From Roridomyces roridus (Eukaryota > Basidiomycota > Agaricomycetes > Agaricales > Mycenaceae), in the NCBI GenBank assembly GCA_029378245.1, contig JARKIF010000002.1:3038001-3102000 (forward strand): a stretch of 64,000 nt of DNA, read 5' to 3'. The translations under genes were made by a program, and so were the position numbers. The notes under the pieces are model-generated. The model saw only the letters and a program-made list of their open reading frames with translations, was not told where the DNA came from and made no database searches. This document shows, one piece after another, positions 54,073 to 64,000 of this stretch (position 1 is its first letter; the number at the start of each line of letters is the position of its first letter).

Positions 54073-55791
54073 AATTAAATACGCGCTAGGACCCCTACGA
54101 CCACGTTCGCACAAAAAAACCTTCGCAAATATTCGATCGTCGATCCTCCGAGTTTGGGCCACATTCTCTTTGACATCAATTCGACGCGATCGCGCCAATT
54201 GGCTCTTTCCACCGCGTTTCCACGCGCTAAAATGGAAGCTCCTTTGTCTTTGCTACAGGTGGCGCGTGCGAGTGCAGGAAATGACTCGGAGGCGCGTTTT
54301 GAGCGCTCACAAAACGGCTCTAAATCCGAAAAAGGCAAGATCTTATAATATCAAAAGGGGTAAAATCCGTGCAAAATATCAATCAAACGCTATCAGAGAT
54401 CGTCCAAGGTTTCCGGGGGCCATGGACACGGTTCAATGAATTTCCACCCATCGGCAACCGATCATGTGGTCCTGGGTTTCACTGTTCGTTTTTTGTCGAA
54501 AAGACCAGCCATTCCCAATTCAACACCGTTCAAAGACACTTTGTACATGTCTCGAAACAATGAGCTCTTTGAAGAAATCTATTCCATTCAAAAATGACAT
54601 GCACAAAGCACAAGGGGTATTTATTGTCTCCCCCTCATCCCTGTCACATAAAAAAAAATCGATTCAGGGTCCTTTGTTACAATTTCCCACAAGAAGACGT
54701 TTCAAGGGGTAATTTGCAGGGTCCAAGCCTTCTTTTTCAGGCAGCTGACTCCACAAGCACATGGAACACAGCTGATTGGACTGAGATAGGGTAAAAGTTC
54801 AGCCTAGGCAAGGTATATAAGGGTGGAGGAGTGTTAGAGCCTCCCACATCATTTCCCCCTTGTGTTAGTTGAGATGGTGAAGCTGAGTGAGGCATCTCAG
54901 CCATTCCTGAATAACAAACAACTTGTTGAGGCCCAGTTCCAATGCATTTGCAAAATGCTTTGGAATTCCAGAGAAGCATTGAAATAAGCTGGATTTGTGA
55001 ATATTCAACAGGCACAGGCAGGTATAGGGAGGGAGGATGTGTTACACATCAATCCAGAGGGAAATGAATACAGAGTTGTGAACCTGTTGACCTCCAGGGG
55101 AAGCATGAGAACAAGAAAGATAGTATAGGTATGACAAGAGGGTGTGGTGTGTGAGGGGTATGACTTCCAGTGCCAGGGAGGCAAACCAAGTCAGACGGTG
55201 AAAGCTGAGAACGGCAACAATTGAACTCGAGCCCGAACACAAGGCAAGGGCAGATGCCAAGGGTCGGATCTACAAGAGAGCAAGGGTTTTTGCCTGTTGC
55301 CAAGCAGACAAGAAGCGCTGCCATCGCCACTTCGCGGGCCAAGGAGCACCGGAAACTGGGACAGCGGAGCGAGTCGAACGAGCCGAGTCGCGTTGTGATG
55401 GTTTGAGACAGGGAGTGCGATCTTTGACAGGCTTAGATAATCAAGAAACACAAGACTCGGCAAAGGTCTCGTTCACCCGGAGAGGCGCGGACGCAAATCC
55501 CTCTGCGCGTCATATTTGCAAGACTCTACCTGGACTCTGCCCGAAGAACACAAATTCCGCACAAGTAAATGGCCGCCCTGCGTCGATGGAGGAAGAGTGG
55601 GCACCTGCGGCGATAAAAACTGCAAATTTCCGACTAGTGCTCGTCGGAGGGGAGGCTCAAGAGCCGGGGACAAGGAGTCCCGCATCGGTGGGGCCCCTAT
55701 TGTGATTCACATGTCCGTGTCCTTTTAAAGTCCTCTATTCTGTCACCAATACCCCTACCCTCCTTCAGATTCATAACCACATACACCACTC
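54073..55791. other. 1.7 kb gene-poor region
   Basis: No supported gene on either strand. A TGTTAGAG...TTACACA stretch (54832-55047) superficially resembles a solo LTR but lacks a target duplication. The last 100 bp should hold the SFC1 promoter. Confidence 0.45.
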
Positions 55792-56868
55792 ATGTCGCGT
55801 TCCGGCAACAAGCAGCCTGTTGGATTCGCGACCCACATCGCAGCGGGCGGGATAGCAGGCGCGTGCGAGGCGGTACGTGTTCTTTCACGCTGGGCGAGTC
55901 TATCGTATTGACGCGTTTCCGTCCTGCAGCTCACATGCCAACCGCTCGACACCATCAAGGTCCGGATGCAGCTCTCCAAGTCCGGGCGTGCCCCAGGAGT
56001 CTGTCCTCTTGCTTCCAATACACTCGACGACTGGCTAACGCACCAATGTAGACCCGACCGCGCGGCTTCTTCGCCACAGGCGCTCTCATAGTACGCCGAG
56101 AGACTCCCCTCGCCCTCTACAAAGGTCTCGGTGCAGTTCTCTCTGGCATCGTCCCCAAGATGGCCATCCGTTTCGCGAGCTTTGAGCAATACAAGGGCCT
56201 CCTCGCCGACCCCACAACGGGCAAGACCTCCACAGGCGGCATATTCCTCGCCGGTCTTGGCGCAGGTACCACCTGAAGCCATCGCCGTCGTGACACCCAT
56301 GGAAGTCGTCAAGATCCGACTGCAAGCCCAAATGCACTCGCTCGCCGACCCACTCGAGACGCCGCGCTACCGTAACGCAGGACATGCTGTGTACACTATC
56401 ATCCGCGAGGAGGGGCCCCGAACCCTTTACCGCGGTGTCAGCCTTACCGCGCTCCGCCAGGCTACGAACCAGGGTGCCAACTTTACTGCCTACCAAGAAC
56501 TCAAAAAGCTCGCATACCGCTTCCAACCCAACCTACGCGATGCAGAGCTCCCTTCGTACCAACACATGCTGATTGGCCTCATCTCGGGCGCAATGGGACC
56601 CTTTTCCAATGCCCCCATCGACACGATCAAGACGCGTCTGCAGCGGGCCCCCGCTGAGCCCGGCGTGAGTGCCTTTGCGCGGATATCGGCTATTGCAGCG
56701 ACGATGGTCAAGGAGGAGGGCCTGAGCGCGTTGTACAAGGGCATCACCCCACGTGTCTTGCGTGTCGCCCCAGGTCAGGCGATCGTGTTTGCGGTCTATG
56801 AGCGTGTGAGGACGGCGATGGAGCGGCGTGCGCCAAGCGTCGTAGAGGATGATGGCTGGGGTGAGTAG
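55792..56868 (+). CDS. SFC1: Mitochondrial carrier, succinate/fumarate type (SFC1-like; one apparent frameshift)
   Basis: Three exons (55792-55872, 55930-55998, 56052-56868; introns 57 and 53 bp) give about 321 aa. Three carrier repeats are seen, with signatures QPLDTIKVRMQLSKSGR, TPMEVVKIRLQAQ and APIDTIKTRLQ. The blocks IVPKMAIRFASFEQYKG, VSLTALRQATNQGANFTAYQ and LIGLISGAMGPFSNAP are typical of Sfc1/Acr1, which exchanges succinate for fumarate across the inner mitochondrial membrane and supports growth on C2 carbon. At 56274 one extra T shifts the frame between GLGAGTT and EAIAVVTPMEVV; without it the protein is continuous and aligns to the family. It converges with the PKA gene. Confidence 0.88.
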
Positions 56869-57212
56869 AGGGACCGTCTCTTTTTGGTTTCGATAGAGTA
56901 CTCGTACGAATATCAATGGGGTGTAATACTAGTCTAATTTACTCTGTATTTCATGGCATCTGAATCCAATTCACATTTCAAGTGCTACAACATAATCCGT
57001 GTGCTGTACATGAAAAGAATCCGTGCGGTACAAGAACCCATAAAGAATTCATAACAAAAAAAGTCGTAAGAGGCATGCACGGGAACAACACCCAGAACCC
57101 CCAGCCAACCGGTGGCCATTAACCAAAACAAACAGATCCACCCCAAAGCACTTTTGAAGGCGGAAGAAAGAGAGGGCAGGTGTTTTTCGCGTGCTTTTGA
57201 GGAAGAGTGGGA
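56869..57212. other. 3' gap between convergent SFC1-like and PKA genes
   Basis: About 340 bp, AT-richer than the genes, with no supported ORF. It should hold both 3' UTRs. Confidence 0.6.
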
Positions 57213-58594
57213 TCATTGGGGGGTGGCAGTATACTCGAAATCGGGGAAAAGATGCCCCGTCTCGTCCAGCGTCACCAGCCCATACGTCGCGCTCACATCG
57301 TCCTCGGGATACTTGTCAAACGCACTAGCATCCCCGTCACCGGCGATCCTCGGCAAATACGGGGCCGTGATCTCCCGCGCCTCGAGCCGCGTCCAGTCGA
57401 CCTCGCGGAACCACGCATGTGCAAACACGTCTGCAGCGCCGTGCTGCATGTTCCCGTACCGTTTCGACGGGTCGCCCTCCATGAGCTTCATGATCAGGTC
57501 CTTTGCGTGGTCCGAAAAGGCGGCGACTGGGAAGGACACTTTGGAAGGCCCGCTTGGATGCGGTCGTACAGCACCATGTGGTTGGGCTCCGTCTGGTGGT
57601 ATGGCGGCAGGCCGAAGAGCATCTCGTAGATGAGGATCCCGAGCGCGTACCAATCGACCGACTTGTTGTATCGCTGTTGCTTGATACCTCGGGAGCAAGG
57701 TAATCAGGTGTTCCACAGAGCGTCCATGTCGTCGTGTGGACAGCGCTTGGCGAACCCAAAGTCGGCGACCTTGATGTGGCCGTCGGCATTGAGCAGTACG
57801 TTCTCGGGCTTGAGATCACGGTAGATGACGCCGAGCCCGTGGAGGTGATTCAGCGCGAGAGCGACCTCGGCGGCGTAGAACTTTGCGACAGGGTCTGGGA
57901 AGCGCTGGGTGTATTGTTGGTCAACGAACGGTGATATGTCGGTGGGTGCAACTCACATTAGATCGACGCAGAAGCGTAAACAGCTCGCCCCCCGGCACAA
58001 AGTCCATGACCATGTACAGGTTCGCCGTGTCCTGGAAGTGACCCCAGAGGTTGATGATAAAGTTGTGGTGGACGAGCTCGAGCATGCGCTGCTCGTTGTT
58101 GGTGTGCTCGACCTGCTTCAGCCGCACCACCCGCTCCTTGTTCAGCACCTTGATCGCGTAGAAGCGCAGATTGTGTTTACTCCGTACTGTGGACGAGCCA
58201 GTCAGAACTGAGGATACGAAGTAGACAGACGCGACGAACCTAGATGTACTCGCCCAAAACTACCCGTGCCAAGGGTGCGTTGTATGATAAAGTCGCTCAG
58301 CCGATACACGCCTCGCGGTCGGTTATGCTGCTGGGGAAGAGCAGGAAGCTGCATCTCTTCCTCGACAACCTCCATATCAGACTCCAAGCCGCTGAACCCG
58401 CGCTTGTCGGTGCTCCATTCGCTCATGGATGTCGCCTGCGTAGATATCGAGCCGCGGTGGTCATGGTACGACGAAACGGCCGATTGGGATGATGTCGGGC
58501 TGGCGAGTGAATGGAGAGAGTCTACGTCGTCGTCGCCCCTGTGGAGGGATGAATGGCCCAGCTGGCCGAGTTTATCCGCCATTCGTCGAATCAT
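57213..58594 (-). CDS. cAMP-dependent protein kinase catalytic subunit (three apparent indels)
   Basis: Three exons (58594-58240, 58186-57957, 57904-57213) give about 425 aa. A Ser-rich N-terminal extension (residues 1-95) precedes the kinase: glycine loop [16 protein letters not shown], catalytic Lys in [58 protein letters not shown] near 223, ADFGFAKR, and the activation segment [16 protein letters not shown] (PKA-type). The C-tail includes [17 protein letters not shown] and a terminal hydrophobic FPDFEY. Exon 3 needs three corrections: one base too many near 57742, one missing near 57686 and one missing near 57548. Each restores conserved kinase sequence, so they look like sequence errors. 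The kinase phosphorylates targets downstream of cAMP. Confidence 0.88.
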
Positions 58595-60770
58595 TGAAAC
58601 GAGGATGAGGATGAGAGAATGGATAGAGAGACAAAGGTGCCAAAGAAAGCCGGCATTGTTCACTCCTCGAGGCGAGATCACGTAAACACAAATCAGAAAG
58701 AACAAGGTTTCCGGAAGCAACCACCGAACAGAAAACAAGGTCCATCTCGTTGCCGTTTCGACCCACCCCTGCCCACTCGAAAATACCTTGAAACGGCCTC
58801 CGCAACTCTTGTTTTATTTTCTCCACGGCTGCGGTGGCTTCTCATCGGTGTCGAGCTCTGTGTCAATTATTCGGACGTCCACCTGCAGCGGATCTTGTAA
58901 CTATGAAACTATACCTGTCTGCTACGCCTAGTCAACTGGCTCGACTGGCGCTTGACTGGCGCGCTCACTAGAACCTCGACCGAATGGAGTTTCTGCTTAC
59001 ACTCAACGAGACAAGACGTTTACACGGCTCAAGTGCGAGTCTGACTTGACATACTAAATTCATAGCAAGACCCTCACTCGTGTCCGACTCGCCCTCGGAA
59101 GAGACCAAGGAATCTCGGGAAATCCTGTCTCAACTTGGGAATTTACCAACTTTAGTGCTGCATTCTCACTATCACTCCAGTCCACACTCGCCCAAGATAG
59201 ATCCGGGTGCCCAACACTGCAGTCACCACCTATCCACTTTCACCAGGGCCAATCGGAAGAATAAGAACTCTGAACACAAGTCAGATGCCGAATGAATGCT
59301 TGGAAGACGTGGTTGGGAACAGACCTGAGAAGCTGCAAGCGTTGAACTCGGAGTGGAGTCACTCCATGTCAATCGGATTCTCGACGCAGCTTGACATGGT
59401 GAATACGACAGTTGCTTGAGCGGACACGTACTCGTCAAGTTCCATATCATTCACTTTTGAACGCATCTGGACAGTCAGGAAAAGAGGTCGGCAGCCAAAG
59501 TCATGTTCCTTTCAGCTCGGGCACTTGTCATTGTCATTCACCATGGTATACACGAAAGCTGTCGAATCGAATCTAGCACGGAGATTAATCACCAAGAGAA
59601 ACCACTCCCTGTTAACAGCTGCTCTAGAGATTCTCGTCGTGCAACGCTAAGCTCCGTGTATCGCACCCTCGCTCTCAATTCATGAAAAGCTGTTTGGGAA
59701 CCTCTGGAAAGTTCGAACAGATTCTCAATCGGATGGAGCCACATCCCGAGCAAGGCGCTCCAGCTCAGATGAAGAAAACAAGCGCCGAGGTACCACATAG
59801 CGTAGAAACCCCAACTTTTTGCACTGCAATGTCTGTGTCAAAAGATCCTCGTTCGGATTTAGAACTTCTTCATTTATGTAGACGCCCAGTGTGAGATGAC
59901 AACGAATATTCCGGGAGTACAAACTTGGATGTATTTCCAGTTCCGTGGTTCTGTACAAAGATTCATCTAGACCTTAACGGTTCGGCAAACAGCAGCACGG
60001 ATGGATGGAGTTGTAAAGCTGTTTTGAGTGGCGAGGGCAAGCGGGAACGTGTCCTGCGCTGCAGTTCCGAGGGGGTGGATCGGAGTTGCTGCGCTGCTGT
60101 TGCGAGTGGTTACCAACTGCGCGGGGAGTTGAGCCAATAGACGGCGTGGAGTAAGCTGCGGGACGCACAGTTAGAAAACCCAAGACCTTCAAGGGGATGG
60201 TCGTTTCGGAAGAACATTCTGCGCAGCGAGAGCTAGCGCAGTCTCCGCCTGGATCTCACTGTGAGCCTGCGGTACGGCGAGGACGGGCAACGGTCGTAGT
60301 TACCTCCTTTTCCTGCTCCAACGCAGCCATCCGCTGTGCGGCGTATTCAATGAAGCTGTTCATGACGGAATGGCCAGATGGTTTACCTCTGCAAGCTGTT
60401 AAGATTCGAGTGCAAAAGTATCAGCGCCCATGCGCACCTTTGGCCCGGTCCAACATTGCAGCTTTTCGGGCACTGTGGCCGGCCACACCGACGTAGATAC
60501 TCCAGCCGGAGAGTCCGAGAAGAGAATAGACGACTCCTCGGTGTAGGATGTCGAAGATGGGGAGCATGGCAAAATCGTTGCACTGCCACCGGAGGTAACC
60601 GCCGTGCCGTGTTCGATTTCAAAATTGTTCCAAAACATTGAGTGAGCTTTATTCCGCGCAATTGCTACAGTGGTATAAATACAGGAATGGGGATGCATGC
60701 AATTACAGAATTAGGTAGGTATTTTTTGAGTAGTCCAAGAAATGAGGCGAGCTCTACTAGTCTCTAGTAT
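58595..60770. other. 2.2 kb gene-poor region
   Basis: Contains the PKA promoter and leader on the left. No ORF in 58900-60770 has splice, start or domain support on either strand. Confidence 0.45.
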
Positions 60771-61790
60771 CTACCAATGGCCGAGCTCGACCTGAGAGCG
60801 GTCGAACCCAATCTCCAGCCACGAGTCAACAGCCTCAACAGGTGCGCCTCCTTCAGCCAATCCCAAAAATCCCACGCGATGGTAGACATTCGTGGCCGCG
60901 GGATTGTTGTGGGCGACGTACAGAGCAATGCTCTGCTTCGTCAGGAACAGATGCTTGCAGACGCGACGAACGAGTCGCTCTGCGCAGCCACGGCGACGCC
61001 ACCTCGGGTTGGTGAAGACCTTGGTGATGGTGGCCAGGGTCTCGCTGTTGCGCGTAAAGGCGACGATGGAGGCAATCTCCTCCACCTCCTCATCGGGGCG
61101 GCGGATGCCGTGCACCCAGACCAGGTTGTTGCGAATCAGGAGAGCAGCCTCCTTCAACGCAGACTCGCTGCTGAGCACAAAAGGTTCCGAGTCCTCCGCA
61201 AACAAGTAGCAGAGCTCGGCGACCGCATGGAGGTCGGTCTCGACTGCGGGGCGGAGTTCGTACACCAGCCCCGGGAAGGTGGTCATCTGTCGGTTAACAA
61301 ACGACCGTTTCGTGCAGTATGAGAGTTTGGCGTGGTAGTAGGGGTCTGGGTAGAATGCCACGCCGGTCAACGAGGACCAGATCTCGACCAACATTTTGGT
61401 GACGACGTCAGGCGCGAAAATCGAGTAGACGCGTTCGACGGGAAGAACACGCGCCATTTCGTCTGCGAGACGCGTCAAACGGGGAAACAAAAAGTCGTTG
61501 GTGAGACGGTGGATGGGGTGGGTGGTGAAGACGAAGATGGGGTATTTTCCAACCTCGCCGTTGGTGACCGACAAGACAAAGTCGATCGTCTCGTGCGAGT
61601 GGACAACGATCCAGCATTGGTCGCGGCTGGTCCCAGTTTCCTGTTCCCGAGCGAGGGATTTGGTTGCAATGGGGAGGATGGTGTTGGAATTTTGGGGATT
61701 GGAGCGCAAGGCGGCCCAGACGTTGGCGGGCAAGGCGCTCGCGCTGCCATAGGTCTTTGTGTAGATGTCGTTGGTGGTAGGGGCAGGCAT
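60771..61790 (-). CDS. GNAT-family N-acetyltransferase
   Basis: Single-exon gene of 339 aa from the ATG at 61790. The C-terminal half (about 190-330) has the GNAT layout: ELRPAVETDLHAVAELCYLF, then VWVHGIRRPDEEVEEIASIV, then the acetyl-CoA loop NPRWRRRGCAERLVRRV (RxxGxA type), and finally SIALYVAHNNPAATNVYHRV followed by GF, a common GNAT ending. The N-terminal half (about 1-185) is a separate conserved-looking region (CWIVVHSHETIDFVLSV). Together these suggest a fungal GNAT of unknown substrate. The frame is open throughout, unlike its neighbours to the left. Confidence 0.85.
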   Translation of the reverse strand: MPAPTTNDIYTKTYGSASALPANVWAALRSNPQNSNTILPIATKSLAREQETGTSRDQCWIVVHSHETIDFVLSVTNGEVGKYPIFVFTTHPIHRLTNDFLFPRLTRLADEMARVLPVERVYSIFAPDVVTKMLVEIWSSLTGVAFYPDPYYHAKLSYCTKRSFVNRQMTTFPGLVYELRPAVETDLHAVAELCYLFAEDSEPFVLSSESALKEAALLIRNNLVWVHGIRRPDEEVEEIASIVAFTRNSETLATITKVFTNPRWRRRGCAERLVRRVCKHLFLTKQSIALYVAHNNPAATNVYHRVGFLGLAEGGAPVEAVDSWLEIGFDRSQVELGHW

Positions 61791-63101
61791 CGTCGACGAT
61801 CAAAGGGGGAGGTGTGTGAAGGAGGAGAGGTGGGTTGGGTTGTTGTTGGACGGTTCCAATACAACGCTTCTTATACTTCCAACAGCCCAGACTGTGACGC
61901 CGTACTCTGCTGTATGTTTATGCAAGGCCCGCCGTCTGCCATGACTCGAACGGCGGTGCAGGAATGAATCCAGGCAACTTAATCTGGAGTTTGCCCCGAG
62001 CGAAGGTCGCTGTAAGATAATCAAATGATTATTCCATTCCACGGAACGGCCCACACACCAATAAAGTGACTCATTTACCAACCGGCGGCGGTAACAGCTA
62101 TTAAGCGCGCAGAGGCGCTTAATTGATTGTGGGCGCTACCGCCAGATCCCAGCGGTAACACTTGTGGGGAAGCACAGCATCATTGCATTAGATCTACACG
62201 AGGCACGGCGTTATGGCACAAACAAGTCCACGGAACCTGCTGGAATCTTGCGGAAACGATAATCGAGTCTTGTCGAGTCAGAGTCGGTCTTCCAGCGGGT
62301 GCCGCAGTCGGGTGCCGCAGTCTAGGTGTGGGGCAGCAGCAGCAACGTGGCCTGGAAGTAACAGCAGATACAGATCGGGGGAGCTACAGCAGCGGGTCGA
62401 CGCAAAGAGCCAGGTGGTTTGCAAGCGGCTATCGGCGTCTCCAGGAAAGGAAACACTGAATGGATGGGCGCCATGCTGGGCGCTACCCGGTGAAGGAGGC
62501 AAGAGAAACACATACCACGATTGGAATGCCTCTGCGAACATTAGTCTGATGCATCCAAAAGTTGTGCCATAAGCGCCGGTCGCAATGCGCTGGCGTCGGA
62601 CGAGTGTCTGTCCGAACTCTTCGTGGATGGGGCGAAGGACTACAGCTTCAACACATCTTTCCTTGAAGCTTCAAGCTTGCTGTTCTCTTCAAGTTGCCCG
62701 ATCTGGACGGGAAATGAGAACAACAGCAGGATCGGTGGCTTCAGATTAACATTGCACGAACGCTGTTATGTTCAGCTTGAAACTTGAAGGGGTCATTTAA
62801 GGCATGGCTTCTGATGAAGGCGTCAGTGCCTCAACGATTGGGACTCGGGGAAGAGCCTGCTCCGACGAAATGCGCTGCTGGATTAAATCTGGAGAGGGTC
62901 GAAAATGCTCGTGGCACGGCGTACTAGATATCTTTTTTGTTTTAACCAACGGCTCGAAAAATCCGATTGAACAAGAGTTCGGGAAGATGAAGGCAAGACG
63001 AAAGACTGCAGAGATCCCATCAGTGATATTGCATCATCAATCAAGGTTGACTCCTTTCTTGACTCAGTCAACTCGCTCCTTTCTTACTCCTCTCAACATC
63101 C
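61791..63101. other. 1.3 kb intergenic region
   Basis: No supported gene. A direct duplication of GGGTGCCGCAGTC occurs near 62297-62322. The right end should hold the promoter of the final F-box gene. Confidence 0.5.
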
Positions 63102-64000
63102 ATGCCAGACACTTACATCCTCAGGTACTTTTTTTTTGGCTCGATATCAAGAGCCCTGCCAATTCCCCTAGATTTCCTCCTAACATACCGCGCTTGACTG
63201 ACTTACCTAAATGCACCTTGTTACAAGTTATGCGGCATCTCGGGACTTCGGATATCGTACGCCTCCTGCAGGTACGGCATTGTCCAACGCGTGCGCTTTG
63301 AACGATGTGAACTCTGGGCCAGACGTGTGTTTATATCCACAGTCTATCCCAAGACCGTAGCCTGTGGGTTCCGCTTCTGGAGACTACTCGAGCCAGATAC
63401 CCGGTAGGGTGCCCCAAACATGCCGATCTAGCGCAGTACACTGTCCAGACCCTCAAGAACCTCATCGTCTCTCGATTCAAACTGGAGAAAATTTGGAAAC
63501 TCCCATCTCCCAAGATTGTTGGCCACCGGGTGACCTCGCTCCATGAAGGCGTCCAAGTCCACACTATCATCGGTCTTGTCCAGGGCACTGATATCGCACT
63601 CTTCTGTGTCGAGACAGGGCATGTTGTTTGTTGGGACTCAAAGCTGGCGGCACCGTTCCCGTTCCCGCCTATTAAGACTGGCCGGCAGCTCAAGGAGTAC
63701 TCGGAGCCATCTGAATCGACCCACGGGGTCTGCTCTTTCGTCGTTATATCCAGAGATGATCACGGGTAATGTGTCTTTTGACTATCAAGAGCAGCTCATA
63801 GAATTCCCCTTAGCACCGTTTGGCGGTACATTATAGCCGTCACACATGTGAATCGAAAGGCGACTCGTTTTGAGAGCGTCCGCACCGAGATCCAAGAACC
63901 AATATACCGTTTCAGGTCATTATTCTTGACCAAGGACGTCGTCGGCGCAGTGACTGTCAAGGAGGGCGCCGACCATTGCGCAATTACGACGAGCAAGGTC
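63102..64000 (+). CDS. F-box protein, 5' part (cut by window end)
   Basis: The ATG at 63102 starts exons 63102-63124, 63172-63271, 63323-63765 and 63814 to beyond 64000 (introns 47, 51 and 48 bp). The spliced N-terminus has an F-box: LTDLPKCTLLQVMRHLGTSD, IVRLL, then TCVYIHSLSQDRSLWVPLL. Beta-strand-like repeats follow (TIIGLVQGTDIALFCVETGH, VVCWDSKLAAPFPFPP), recalling a WD or propeller region. It resembles the F-box gene at 24263-25925 in its split F-box and overall layout. Probably an SCF substrate adaptor. The C-terminus lies outside the window. Confidence 0.75.

Noticed and set aside
53599..54198. 199-codon frame inside the TIR element as a transposase
   Set aside because: No catalytic triad or known transposase motif, and the frame crosses the right end of the element.
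54832..55047. Possible solo LTR (TGTTAGAG...TTACACA)
   Set aside because: No matching target duplication at the flanks and no second copy in the window.
1..64000. Bacterial-type features (operons, RBS, CRISPR)
   Set aside because: Spliceosomal introns in most genes show this is eukaryotic DNA; no repeat-spacer array is present.

Overview
This window is a 64 kb stretch of fungal nuclear DNA, most likely from a mushroom-forming basidiomycete (Agaricomycetes). The evidence is architectural. Genes are dense and carry many introns of 42-56 bp with GT(or GC)...AG ends. Families typical of Agaricomycetes are present (F-box/LRR proteins, SMYD-like SET proteins, single-TM proteins resembling the DUF7330 type, arrestin-like proteins, P450). 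There are no operons, rRNA or CRISPR, and I found no convincing tRNA. Exon models below were built by hand from splice motifs, reading-frame continuity and comparison between paralogues inside the window. No database search was run.

Left part (1-10.8 kb): three F-box/LRR paralogues (two tandem on +, one inverted on -) surround a TLC-like multipass membrane protein. Next to them lie a DUF7330-like membrane protein and a shortened paralogue of it. 10.9-18 kb is a compact housekeeping block: a Gfd2/YDR514C-like exonuclease-fold protein, KRI1 (ribosome biogenesis) diverging from it across only 74 bp, ELP6 (Elongator) ending 22 bp from KRI1, and a coiled-coil protein that may be HAUS3. 18-20.3 kb is gene-poor and holds a second, inverted copy of a promoter-like repeat also found at the left end.

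Middle (20.3-41.8 kb): three SET-domain paralogues, an F-box protein diverging from an FAD-dependent aromatic monooxygenase, and a small Cys-rich ORF. A roughly 2.5 kb tandem duplication follows, each unit holding one arrestin-like gene. Then come an L-type lectin cargo receptor and a cytochrome P450.

Right part (42-64 kb): transportin (KAP104) diverging from the SWR1 chromatin remodeller, a homeodomain-like protein, a TIR mobile element of about 620 bp, a succinate/fumarate carrier (SFC1-like), the PKA catalytic subunit, a GNAT acetyltransferase, and an F-box gene cut by the window end. Between 50.3 and 57.8 kb at least six single-base indels interrupt conserved genes (SWR1, homeodomain, SFC1, PKA). 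So many in normally indispensable genes suggests local sequence error more than true decay, and naive gene callers would break these genes.

There is no obvious new multi-gene system. The most unusual signals are the promoter-like inverted repeat, the recent arrestin-unit duplication, repeated GC-AG introns, the Gfd2-like protein lacking its first acidic catalytic motif, and the TIR element.
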